A DNA stretch of 64,000 bases from Telopea speciosissima (lineage: Eukaryota > Streptophyta > Magnoliopsida > Proteales > Proteaceae), in contig NC_057923.1 in NCBI RefSeq assembly GCF_018873765.1, positions 8,134,413-8,198,412 of the forward strand, in the 5' to 3' direction. A model generated the notes under the pieces. The model saw nothing but the letters and a program-made list of their open reading frames with translations, was not told the DNA's origin and did not search any database. A program made the position numbers and the translations under genes. Shown here piece by piece: positions 10,928 to 23,700 of this stretch. Numbering within the stretch: position 1 is the first letter of the stretch; the number at the start of each line of letters is the position of its first letter.

Positions 10928-11054
10928 ATAATCTCCTAGCCCCTAGGTCAATTTAGCACTTTATGAATGGTTATGTGATGGCATGTACTCTTTTCATTTT
11001 CATAAATGCCCCTCTATGGTAGGTTAGACATATGTTATGTTATCAAAAAATCAT

Positions 11055-11470
11055 AAGGGTGTAAATCGATTCGGTTTTTGGTAATTGGTTTGATTCCTAA
11101 CCGATCAAGACTAGAAACCGGTCCATTTATTTAATCAATTCCAAACCTGAGATGTAGAACCTTTTGGTAATGGATTTACTGGTTCTGGTTCCTAATCGAT
11201 TCCAGGCACTAACACAATGTCCAAAATTCTTTTAAAAAAATTGTCTTATACAAATACCAAAGATACATTCCTAAGTATATAAATAATTAAATATTTGTTC
11301 TTAAACATATAAGTAAAAATATGAAATAAAATACTTAAAAGAAAATCTCTATTACTAAGCAATATATCCAAAATTTCAAAATCCAAATTACCAACACTAA
11401 TTAAATAAAAATTTGAAACAGATCTTGACGGTTTTGGTTTTTGTCGGTTCCAAACTGGTCCTTCGGTTTT
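11055..11470. repeat. Dispersed repeat, copy 2 (GGTCCATTTAT family)
   Basis: The order of landmarks is as in 7510-7935 (GGTAATTGGTTTGATTCCTA, GGTCCATTTATTTAATCAAT, ATATAAATAATTAAATAT, CCAAAATTTCAAAATCCAAA). It ends less than 200 bases before the PTST start codon, so it may form part of that gene's promoter. Confidence 0.55.
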
Positions 11471-11647
11471 GGAACTGCTGGGCGACCCGTCTCAGAATGG
11501 ACCCGTTTCGTTTACTAATTGGTTTAAAAAAGAGGAAAGATGGAGGAGGTGCCCCGCTAACTTAAAATGCCCGCTTCCTTATTCCCCGTGCAAAACATTA
11601 ATTGTACGAGAGTTGTTCGTTTCTTTGAGTCCAAATAGTTCGAGGAA

Positions 11648-11752
11648 ATGCGGAAAAGATGGTTTCGTTCATGGCGACTTCGAGCCACTTCATTTTATCG
11701 TCTCATCCCGTCGGACATTGCCCCGACTTTCCTTCTTTGCCTTTCTTGAACC
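11648..11752 (+). promoter_or_regulatory. Short upstream ORF overlapping the PTST start
   Basis: An ATG at 11648 opens a reading frame of about 34 codons in a different frame from the main ORF (ATG at 11659) and closes inside it. If the transcript starts upstream, scanning ribosomes would meet it first. The effect on translation is inferred, not shown. Confidence 0.4.
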
Positions 11753-14700
11753 ATCCGAGAAGACAACCACCTTGTGTTTCTTTTAGTCTCCCTCCGGCGA
11801 TAGAATGCGGTTCTATGTTGTCTTGTTGTTCAGAAAAGAGGAGTTTGGGTCCTCGTGTTCTCTTGTTCCAGAGGAACTATCGTTCTGGTTTAGTCAGAAG
11901 GTGCAAGAGTTGGGAGACTGAGGGGGATGCTGTTCTAGAGGCAGAGATTTTGGAGTTCATGGGGAAATCTGATACTCCTGCTGTTTTTCCGACCAAGAAA
12001 GAGTTGATTGATGCTGGGAGAATGGACTTGGTGGAGACCATTGCCAAGCGAGGCGGTTGGTTTGCATTGGGCTGGGACATGGAGGAGGAGGAGCTGGCGG
12101 AGTCGGAGTCGGTTCAAGAGGATGAGTTTCAGGGTTCAATTTCTTTAACAGCAGAAGAAATTGATGATGGTTCAGTCCATAGCAATACTAGGAGAAGCTT
12201 GAAACAGAGGGCTGACGGCAATAATGAGAGTCTTTCTATCGAGGGCATCAAAGTTGGACGCTCCGAGGTTGCACCTTCCTCTAGCTCTCCTTCTTATCTA
12301 GCTTCAGCTTCTGATGGATCACCGTGAGGCTTCTTTTCTTTACATCTCTTTCTGTGTTTCTTTAATCCTCTCAAGAATCCTGATTTTCTTGGTGAGGCAA
12401 TCGACTCAGGACATTCTTTTATTTTTTTCCGCAGCCAAACGGAGGCTGGAGTGGAGGCAGGGATCGAGGGTATCTTGAGTCGCCTGGAGAATGAGAGAAG
12501 TCTGCGCTTTGGTGTTGACTCCAGAGCAAAAGAAAGTCGTAGCACTTCTGACGTGAAGTATGAGGAAGAAGATGACGCGCAACCCAAAGTCTCAGCAGAT
12601 GCGGGTAAGTTGGATTTACGAGTTACTTCCACTTGTTTCAATTTGTGGTTCAGTCCGCTTGAAAATGTCTTGAAAGTGAATTTGAAGGATCTATTTTTAG
12701 CAATTTTAGCGTCTGTGGTTCAGTCCGCTTGAAAATGTCTTGAAAGTGAATTTGAAGGATCTATTTTTAGCAACTTTAGCGTCTGTTGTCCAGTATGTAT
12801 TGGGCTTCAAAATGTAATCCATGTCCCTTTTATTATTTCAGTAAAGATTCCTAGTCTTTATTGCTTAATCTTCTTAATGATGGCTACTCTTCTGTTGTGT
12901 TGCACACACGTGCATGTTGGTCTGCCCTTAAATTGTTCAAAACGATTTCATTATGATTGGTAAGTAAACGGGCATTCTGAATATTTGTCACCTTGACGAA
13001 GACAGTTACTAGCCTTGGAAGAAGCAGCAGATCTACATATTTGAGCACCAGCAAGGAGTTTCAAGGGGATACCCGTGACCTTCATATTCAGAACAGTTAT
13101 TTCCTGAATGCTGATGGCATAGGAAGCTCATTTAAGCCTGAAATGCGGAGAAAATGGAGCACTCAAAGGGCAGCATTTTCAAATGCTCAATTTGAAGGTA
13201 ACCTATTTCCATATTTCTAGAGTTTTTTGGGATATTTGAATCAAGTGACATTTTCCTTTTATGTCATACATTATTTGCAGCCTTTGACTTTGTTCCCAGT
13301 GAAAGTAGAGCGGGGAAGATAAAGGACGATATGGACAATGAGATGTTCACAAAAGTAAAAGATGCAAATGATACAAATAATGTACTAAAAGATCCAGTTT
13401 CTGGTGATAAAATGAATGGACCTAATCATATACGATCTCGCCTTCAGAACCTGGAGGCTGAGCTTGCTTCCGTGCTTCACTTGTTGAGATCAAATGCCGA
13501 TGCATTGCATAAGGTGGGGATCTAATCCGTTATTTTCCTTTTGAATGCTGTGGGATTTTTATCTTATTTCTTTAAGCTGCAATTCCCTACTCAAATATTA
13601 CCTTCTCTTTTGTTTGTAACTTGGCTTATTGAATCAATTTCAGCAGTAATCTTGTTCAAGTTATTGCTGGATGATATGTATGTTCCAATAAGTTGTGTCA
13701 ACCTGTTCCTTATAGTGTATTAGTGTTGCATGAAATATCTATTAGGAAGTCTAAGATTTTACTATTGTTCACTTTGTTAAATTTTATTTTCCGCTGTTGA
13801 TCTCAGATGATTCTGAGACTGACATTCTATACAAAGAATAAATGGCCTCTGTGCTTTGCGACTATTCAAATCATTCTGTTTGAAAGTCTTTTATATCCAA
13901 TTTAATTTATGTATTTCCTCCATCCATGCCATTGTTATATGCATTAGGTGCAAATTGCGCTCTTATTCTGTCTTTCACTTATTATTACTTTGCTCGGACC
14001 TTATTAGGTATTACTACTTCAAACCTTCTGCTTATTAACTCTGTTGAGGTTTGTATCTTCTGTTATCGCATAAGTTTAATCTTTTCCTTGCTTCAACTTA
14101 CCTCCTTTCAAACTTCCTTTAGTCCTTTTAGACCCTTTGAATTGCACCAAATTACTCCGTGTTGATGACGTCAATGATCAATATTTTCACATTAGCGAAA
14201 TACCATAGTAATTTTTCCTTAGATGCATTCGTGTTAGATCTTTTATTTCCTATTCATGCATCCCATCCTTCCATACAAATCTTGACCATGTATTTTGTTT
14301 AGTTGGAAAAAGTCTCCCGGCATTGGCAATATTTGTTTCTGGTAACAATAGCTATTTATTGCCAGATGGAAAATGATTTGGTCGTTTTGGTCATTGGTAG
14401 ATGACGAATTCTTTGGATTGGTCATTGTTGTGTTCTTCCCCTTTTTCCATCAATGGTCCATATTCTACAATGCAATATGACTTTTCCAAAGCGTTATTCT
14501 CACATGTCAAAATATAACACATGACTATATGATGATGTGGACAATATGTCCATCTTGTTGAGTGCTAACCTATCTATATCTCAGCAGACAGAGTCAACAG
14601 TGCCAGAAATCTACCCCCACTTTGTTTATTTATGTTTTTATTATTGTTGGACATTTGGATGGCTATGCTTTAAATGGGGTGCAATGATGAAATGGGATCT

Positions 14701-17700
14701 CTGTAGGATGTGTTTGACTGAAGATTAGTTGGTACTAGGCTTAGTTGATCTTGAGTTGAGGATATCTGCATGGATAAGAAAGATATAGTAGACCTCTGCC
14801 CTTAAGACATGGTCCAAAATTTTGATTGAAATGTCAAAATTCTGGCCGAATATTTCAGTTTTGACAAGGGTCGAAACAAAATGACTACCAAAATTTACAT
14901 GTCGAAATTTCCGAAGTATTTTGGTTTCGGTATTTCTTGAAATCCATCAATAAATCCGAAATTTTAAACCTTGCCTTAAGATGAGGCAGTGTTCACAATA
15001 TAACATAGGAAAAGAATAGCAATTTTCATAACCCAATGGTTGGTTACATGTCCCCTGTCATCACCATTTTTTTAACTGAGGAGTCTTGCCATGTTTTTAG
15101 CAGATTGTGGAACCCAGGAAAATGGAATGTTCAATTGGGTAGCTCTCTACGGATCACTCTGATTACACCAGAAAACGGCCACAGGATGTTACCTTCTTAA
15201 AACCCAAATAGCCAAAAGCACATATTCTCCATTGTGAATTTGAGATGGAAAACAATACCTAAATGAGAAACAGCATATGAAGTGCCTAGATGTGAAACCC
15301 CAGATTTCAGAAACTCTGAGTTTCAACCTTATGGGTAGACTCAGAGTTTACATTAATGTGGTTCAATTTGAATGATTCAATATTTCAATGGTGATGATTC
15401 AGTCATGAACCAAATCAGATTTTGGTTCGAGTCAAATTGATTGGGTTCAATAAGATATTGGCTCAGCTAGATGGGGTAATGTAGTTCTAGATAGGGTAAA
15501 GCCCTACTAGAAGCCAATTAAACCAGGACCAATAACAAGAAACAAAGGGGCTGCTGGTTCTGCAGTTTCAGTAGGACAGAATTGCAGTTTTAGGTCAAAT
15601 CTAGGGCTTAGGTTAGGATAATGGAAAGGGGGCTTAGGGGGTATGGCTAGGCAGGTTTATAGGACTTTAATAATGTAGGTATTATAGAGTTTTAAGTGTT
15701 GTGAAAATTCTGTAAAACTGGACAGCAAGATCTAGGGTTTAATGGAGCTAGGGTTTATGGGATTCAAACAAAAAATAAAGGGGATCAATTGGGGGAAAGG
15801 ATTAGAGGGTTAGAAGAAGAAATTGGGTGTCAAACTTACTGGAGATTCCACTGGCAACAGCTTGAACAGATGTGAAGGATAGAACCACCTTCGAATTGAA
15901 GAAGATCCTCCCAGCCGTCACGGCGTAAGGAGTCAACCGGATTCCACCAGTCCCTTTCCACCTTGATAGAACCACAAGGATGCACACTCAACACCCAATA
16001 GAGCAGGGCAGCAGCTATGGCAGCAAACAAAAAGCTTTTCATTAATCAAATTCGTGTTTAAGGCTTTGCCCCCTTACAACCTTATATAAAAGACTCAAAA
16101 ATAGACTTTTACTCTAAAAAGGAAAGCCCTAACCCAATTCCTAACCTATTAGGTAACTTAAACTGACTAGGAAACTAAAATAGACTCAAAATAGAGTCCT
16201 AATGACTTAAAAACAACTTAAACTAATTAAAATAAAGACGATTCCCTACTAGCCAATAGGATATAAGAACCTCTTAGCCAATAGGATCACTTCACTTAAA
16301 TTAGGCCAATTGAACCAATTGGATGAACCAATTTAAACCGGTTCAATTAAAAACATAAAAATAGACTAAATATTGGGCTAATCCCGTATGCAACCTATGT
16401 ACCCCTCTTTTAGGCCCATAAAAGTGGCCTATTACATAGAAAACCCATGGGATTAAAGGCCCAACATACATATAACCCAACCCTAGACTTATTTCTAAAG
16501 AAATAAGCCCATTTCGGTGACGAATCTGCATAAACTCTCCCCAACTTGAAAAAATTCGTCCTCGAATTTTGTAGTGATGAGGGGGAAACAACATATGCGT
16601 AGCAGCTTCAACCATTCCCAAACAAAATTCTGGTGATGCAGGAACATTAGGGATGAAGTCTTCAAGGCGTGGAGCTTTCTCTTCAAAGACCCATGGTGGC
16701 ATAACAAACTCTATGTGTTCGACCTTTGAATCAATATCAACTATGTATGTTGGGTTCATGGAGTCTTCAACGTTGATAACCTTCTCATCTAAAACTTGAG
16801 GCACAAGCTGTACCTCTTCAAGAACAACATCTTGAATGCCAACGATTTCCCGTGGAGTGTTGTCAACCACCTCTTCATCTTCTGCTGTTTCAGCTTTGTC
16901 TACTTTGTTTTCTTCAACATTGACTGCTTTAGTAGAATCTTCTGTTGGCGCATCAGCCGTTGGTGAAACTTCAAACACAGTCGATGCCACTTGCATTTGA
17001 GTTGACATGTTCGGCAGTCCCTGTGGCTGTACAGTCGATGTGGTCACCTTTGGTTGTAACCCTTTTAGAGTAAACAAACGGTATAGACGGTGTCGATCAG
17101 GTAGGACACACGAGTTGTTTTCAGGTTCAATCCAACCTTGTCGCTCGTCCAACCAATTACAACCTACTGCAATAACGCTCCTTGGAGATGGTACCGGCTT
17201 ACACCAAGCACCGTCAGAGTATGAGGAACACTCAAATTCAACAAAGACTTGACCTGTAGGCATGATGCAAATCTCTCCTGACTGGGACAACATATCCACC
17301 ACAGATTGTGAAATAATGTTGTTACGTCGCCTCTCATCAACAACTAATATGGCTGTGCTCCCATTGGGTAGACGAACTCGGGTCTTGAAAACGAAGGGAG
17401 GTGGGTCTTTTGAGGCTTGGTTGGAGCTTTCCTCCGCCATAGCTCTGATACCAAAATAATGTAGTTCTAGATAGGGTAAAGCCCTACTAGAAGCCAATTA
17501 AACCAGGACCAATAACAAGAAACAAAGGGGCTGCTGGTTCTGCAGTTTCAGTAGGACAGAATTGCAGTTTTAGGTCAAATCTAGGGCTTAGGTTAGGATA
17601 ATGGAAAGGGGGCTTAGGGGGTATGGCTAGGCAGGTTTATAGGACTCTAGTAATGTAGGTATTATAGATTTTTAAGTGTTTTGAAAATTCTGTAAAACTG

Positions 17701-20700
17701 GACAGCAAGATCTAGGGTTTAATGGAGTTAGGGTTTATGGGATTCAAATAAAAAATAAAGGGGATCAATTGGGGGAAAGGATTAGAGGGTTAGAAGAAGA
17801 AATTGGGTGTCAAACTTACTGGAGATTCCACTGGCAGCAGCTTGAACAGATGTGAAGGATAAAACCACCTTCGAATTGAAGAAGATCCTTCCAGCCGTCA
17901 CGGCGTAAGGAGTCAACCGGATTCCACCAGTCCCTTTTCACCTTGATAGAACCACAAGGATGCACACTCAACAGAGCAACACCCAACAGAGCAGGGCAGC
18001 AGCTATGGCAGCAAACAAAAAGCTTTTCATTAATCAAATTCGTGTTTAAGGCTTTTCCCCCTTACAACCTTATATAAAAGACTCAAAAATAGACTTTTAC
18101 TCTAAAAAGGAAAGCCCTAACCCAATTCCTAACCTATTAGTTAACTTAAACTGACTAGGAAACTAAAATAGACTCAAAATAGAGTCCTAATGACTTAAAA
18201 ACAACTTAAACTACTTAAAATAAAGAAGATTCCCTACTAGCCAATAGGATATAAGAACCTCTTAGCCAATAGGATCACTTCACTTAAATTAGACCAATTG
18301 AACCAATTTGATGCAACCAATTTAAACCGGTTCAATTAAAAACATAAAAATAGACTAAAAATTGGGCTAATCCCGTATGCAACCTATGTACCCCTCTTTT
18401 AGGCCCATGAAAGTGGCCTATTACATAGAAAACCCATGGGATCAAAGGCCCAACATACTTGTAACCCAACCCTAGACTTATTTCTAAAGAAATAAGCCCA
18501 TTTCGGTGACGAATCTGCATCATGGGGTGATGACACAACCCATTATATGATCTCATGCTGTCACATGCAGCCCATTATGTGATGACAACAAAGAGTTTTT
18601 TTTCAACAATATGTCACATTATTACATGGGGGTATACGGTTACAAAAATATAGAATTTATATTTTTACTTGTGATATATATATCTACAAGGTTTCGGCCA
18701 CAGCACATTTAGAAGGCAGCAACCAACTTGGAGTCTTGTGTGGACTTTAAGATTAAGTTTTAAAAGATAAGTAAGAGGTGCTGTCGAAATAATAAGAAAA
18801 GATCACAGCAAGATCGAACCCAGTTTTTTTTAAAAGAAATGATGAAATCCTCTTTCAGCTAGGAATCTAAGGAGGAGTTCAAGGGAAAGTCTGAGAGCAT
18901 TCTTGAATGCCCATTTGGAGTCCTGGAGTCTTATGACTGTTGTGCGGAATTAGAAGATTCTACTGTTGTTATTTCTTGACGCGTCCGGGTTCTATGGATA
19001 AGAATTTAGTCTAATTGGGATTTTATATACGATATAGAATGTCCGAGTGAAAAAGAACCTTGTTGCTTCTACTAATCTGAAACCTTGTGGAGTTTCAAAC
19101 TTGTTTTGGACATGATAGATAAGGTTTCTTGTGGACTTAACTGATTACATTTTCTATTTAATCTGGTTCAAGAACTCTTACCTGGGTAATTTAAGAGCTA
19201 GAAAGGAAAACAAGACTCTAATTGCGTGGACTTATATTACCTGAAGTAGCAGTCGAGTTATCCATGCCAAACCTTGCTGCTGACCTATTATATATATATA
19301 TATATATATATGTATCCTATAAAAGTACGTACTCAACTTTTTTTGTCAAAATTTTCAGATACCCAAAATGCCCCTGATATCCACCCATTCAAAGACCAAA
19401 ATACCCCTCCGTACCCTTTCAATCTCACTTGTCAAATTTTTCGCATACCCAAAATGTCCCTGATAACCACCCATTCAAAGTCCAAAATACCCCTCAGTCT
19501 CCTTCCAATCTCACTTTCCCACGCCTATCATTCACCATCAGGACTTTAAAAATAATAATAATACTTTCGTACATGATTCCGTGATTAGAGATTAAAAAAA
19601 AAAAAGATATAAATAAAGAGACATTCCAAAGCACATTCTTTCTATATTATATATTATTTTTTGGGTCCGTCAAAGTTAGGGAGATTATAAAAAAAAGAAG
19701 AAGATATAAATAAAGGAAAACCCCTTGATACACATATTAATCTGACTGATGACATGATGGATTGCACTATCCCTCTCAACAGACGTGTCCCCACAACTCT
19801 TCTCACTATCCCTCTCATACACAACTTCCGTGAGAGAATCTAAGAATCCCTTCCAACGCACAAAATACCAGAATGTAGGAAACCCCTAGAAGTCCCAAAA
19901 GATCCCTGAGTCCTCTTTGAATCTGTGCTTCCCACGCGAACAGACACACTCGCTCTTACTCAGGAATCCTTGGCTGTATAAAATCCCTTTCCTAGCCTCT
20001 CACCCAGCATATTTTGATTTCTTCAGGAGGCTCCAGAAAGAAGGGAAGATTGCAAAAGTGATTCAAGTTCAAGTTTGGTACGTGCATGTTTTTTAAACAA
20101 ATGGTTTCTTCCTCTTTGAATCTCTTACGGTGTTCTTCTGCTCTCTGCCTCTGGTTTTTAAAATGCTCTGAAAATTATGGTTTTATTCCTTACATGGGAT
20201 CCTGTCGCATGCTTCTCTCACACTGGATTTACTGGTTCTAACTGTATGTGAACCGACTTCAACATTCCAAAGATAGAAACTTAAACCCACTCCAAAGGCA
20301 TTTGGAAATCGTCATCCAAAAAAGAACAACTAAGATGTAGCTCTTCCGAAGATTCATCACAAAGAAAGCCTCAAATAAAATTGGAAGGAAATGAAAAAAG
20401 AAAACTCACCAGATAGCGAGATCTCGATGGAAAAAAGACGAATCGCAAGAGAAGCAATACGGCCACGGCCTTTCGTGCCGTTCGAAGGAGGACAAATACA
20501 GAAAACCAAGGGTTCTGACCCGAGAAGCAGAAGGTTAAATAGCCTATAAAATTGAATGCCTCTGAAACCTCTTCTCCCAGCCAAAATCCTCTCTTTCTCT
20601 CTCACTGTTCCTCTCTGAGTCTCGTTCTTTCCAACGTTACGATCATTTGGCATTGTAATACAGGAGAGAATACAGGGAGGGAGAGAGAATACAGGGAGGA

Positions 20701-23700
20701 AGAGTAAGAAAGAGAAAGAGAGAGAATTGAAGAGAAGAAATAGAAGATACCCTAATCAGAACTGAAACGTAAGCAGCAGAAACCACTCACAATCTATATT
20801 CAATCTCAGGTAGCCATATGGCACAGTACATAAGCTTATTTAAAATTCTCAAAATATGACTCCTACTACGACTATAACTTGCCTAATCCTACCACAACTA
20901 AAACCACAACTTAATTGACCAATAATAAACTAAAAACAACATAAACCAATTCCTACGACTCGAGACTGGGAGTTTTTTTTCCTTAGACTTGGTCGCTTTG
21001 CTGTTTTCTTCTTCTCCTTGAGAAGCATGGTCGCACATACTGCCATCCTTCGACCCACTTGTTTAACATCCGTTTCAAACCGCCGTCGGCCCTTTCGCAT
21101 CCCTGTTTGGGATTTGTCTTGCTGCCATCCCTATATGGGATCGTTCACCCAGTTTAAGCTTTGGATCAGCTTCACCGAGCCGCAGATCTACAACAACAAA
21201 AGTTTTTTTTCCTTCCTAAACCGAGAGAGAGAAAGAGATTAAAAAAAAAAAAAAAAGGTCGTTGCCGCTGTCCTTGAGGAAGATCAGAAGCCTGAAGCCG
21301 CTATCCATTTTCGCCGTTGTCCATCTGCCGACCGTTGCCGACACTTTTAAAACTTGAAGTTCTCCTCTTCAATCCTCTATCCTTGCCCACAGAGAGGTAA
21401 GAAACCCTTTTTTTCCTTTCTTTAGTAAATATTGAAGGGGTATGTGGGGTTAAATATAATAATGAGAAAGGGAATTTAATATTATATTAATATGTGAATG
21501 GAGAACAGGACATATGCGTGCATTTATGATATGTATATAATAATACCACATGAATATCTTATTTGAATATAATCTTGAAACTATGACATATGGGTTGATG
21601 TCATTCTTATATTCTTATATTTTCATCGATTCATGCTATTGTATATATGTCAATTGATCTATTCAAATCCTTTACTTAGTATCTTTTCAATATGATGTTT
21701 GGCATATGGCATCTTTATTATATGTTTTTTTTTAATGTTTTGTCTCGTTTTGCAACATTGAGACAATAACTATTGTTTAATTTGATTAGTTAATGATACT
21801 AATGCATCTATTGAAATATCAATCTATTATGTTTTTTATGATAATTGGTAAGAGGAATAAGCTCCACTATAATGTTTATTTTGTAGAGGATAAACGCTGA
21901 TGCTGCTGTACTCCCAAGAGTACAATGCGATCCCAGGATTAAAAAACCCTATTGGGTTCACTATGGGCCCACCCAAATGTATATATAAGTTGACAAAAGT
22001 AGATAGAAAATGGCAGTTTTGGTAAATATAACAAAGGTTGCAAAGGGGAGTGGCATACTTGTAATAAATCAAAAAATGAATGAATCTAATGGGTACTTCA
22101 ACAAGAAAATGGGTAGGCCTTAGGATTTATTGTAAAGAGCAAAACTTGGAAGGGAAATAAATTAAAGGGAAAAGTGGAGATAAAGGCAAAGGGGAAGGAA
22201 ATTCTAGATAGTATAGATAGAAAAGGGAAGGGCTTTAAAGTGATAGATTGTCTTCAACCTCCGCCCTAAACAAAAAACAGATTACCCAGGCATAAAAATT
22301 AGCAGGCTTTGAGTAAAAGAACTCACTGGTTTGACCTTGGATTGGCCTGAAATTTCTTGTGGAGGTTGATAACTAAAAGGCCTCTTGATTTCAACCAAAA
22401 ACATTTAAGTTTAAGCAGCCCACCCACAAATAAATAATAAATCAAAGATAATCTGATTCCTGTAGTTCTTTCCCCTCCAGTAGTAAATGATGACAGGAAG
22501 GGCTTCAAGATAGCCACTGCTTTGGGATCTTCAGTCTACCCGGGATTGGCCTGATCGGGAGGAGAGAATGATACCCACAATAAGACCATAGAGGGCGAGC
22601 CCTTCCGCCAAAATTAGGATAACGATCATTCCAACAAAAAGCTTTGGCTGTTATGCATTGGCCCTGAAAATTACAAGAACCAGGAGTGCCAATAAGTTAC
22701 AACAATAGGATCAATAAAAGAATGCTTCTGAACATTAATCCGTTTAGCACAATAAACTAATGACTCAGACAAAGAGCAAAATATAATTATAGCAAAGATC
22801 ATAACTGCATAAGTGTCCCTCATCCCCTTCGAATGATGTCTATGCTCTCATCAACTCCCACCCCCCCAATCCTATCCATGCTCTCATATATAAGTGTTTT
22901 CCATTATTGAAATATCCCCATGAGAAGTCCCTTTATAATTTGCTAAGACGTTCCCAGAAATTATCTTCCCATAAAGAGAGCTGAGTCAAGACTTGATGAG
23001 GACCATTGTCCGTGCATGTGACAGTATTCTAGCCTTCCATCCCTCAAATTTTCAACATATTCTTCTTTACACCAACGTAAACAGTGAAAATAATTATCTA
23101 CATTCTTCCAGGTAGTACACATTTTCTGGGGCTGGGAAGTTGGTGCATTGTTCAGATACCTGAAGTTGGTGCCTTGTTTACTTACAAGGCTTAGATATTG
23201 AAGGATAAAATGCTAATAATATGAGACTACACAACATGCTTTCTCTCTCTCCAACATACGGCCACATGTGCAAATGCACATGTGAGTTTACTAGTATATA
23301 TATATAAGGCTTTTTCTTGCGGGCATTAGAGCGCTCCTCCAATTGAAGCAGATTTGTGAGAGAAAAAGTAAAGGACTGCAATGTTGAAACATTGAAGAGA
23401 GAGTGATAAGCAGCAGAACCACACGGAGAGGTTTCTACACCAACTGGGTTGCACAAAGAATAAGTTTTTCTATAAACCTAAAGTAGTTTATGTCAAGGGT
23501 GCTGAGGGCCTTTTGTTTTCTTTGGGGTTGGGAGGTTTGACCCTAAGAGATTGTAGACCATGATGAGAGGTTTACTTTTATAGGATCGTATTCTAGGACC
23601 TTGCTTTGCATGCTTGTCAAGGATGATGGTCTTTAGGAGATTACTATTCTTGATATTCCCTGCACAGAAAACCGTTTTTGGAAAAATTTTAGTTTTCAAA

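Larger units (their letters stand above)
15480..18519 (-). mobile_element. Non-autonomous LTR retrotransposon with a single ORF
   Basis: Two nearly identical LTRs (15480-16530, 1,051 bp; 17460-18519, 1,060 bp, the difference being mainly a 9-base insertion near 17975) start TG and end CA and flank 929 bp. On the minus strand the right LTR is followed after six bases by TGGTATCAGAGC, the initiator tRNA-Met primer site (17442-17453). The left LTR is preceded by a purine tract (TTGGGGAGAG, near 16535-16545). A minus-strand TATA (TTTTATATAAGG, near 16080-16092) fits an LTR promoter. A few percent LTR difference implies a fairly recent insertion. No RT, integrase or RNase H fits in the interior, so movement must depend on another element. 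Flanks carry ATGGGGT on both sides, but an exact five-base duplication next to TG/CA is not seen. Confidence 0.9.

Noticed and set aside
15836..16042. Small secreted-looking ORFs at 15802-16042 and 17816-18037 on the minus strand
   Set aside because: They lie in the LTRs of the element at 15480-18519, which explains why they occur twice.
20357..20653. Minus-strand frame of 98 codons in PTST intron 4
   Set aside because: Composition follows a GA/CT-rich stretch. No homologue is recognised and there is no promoter or splice context.
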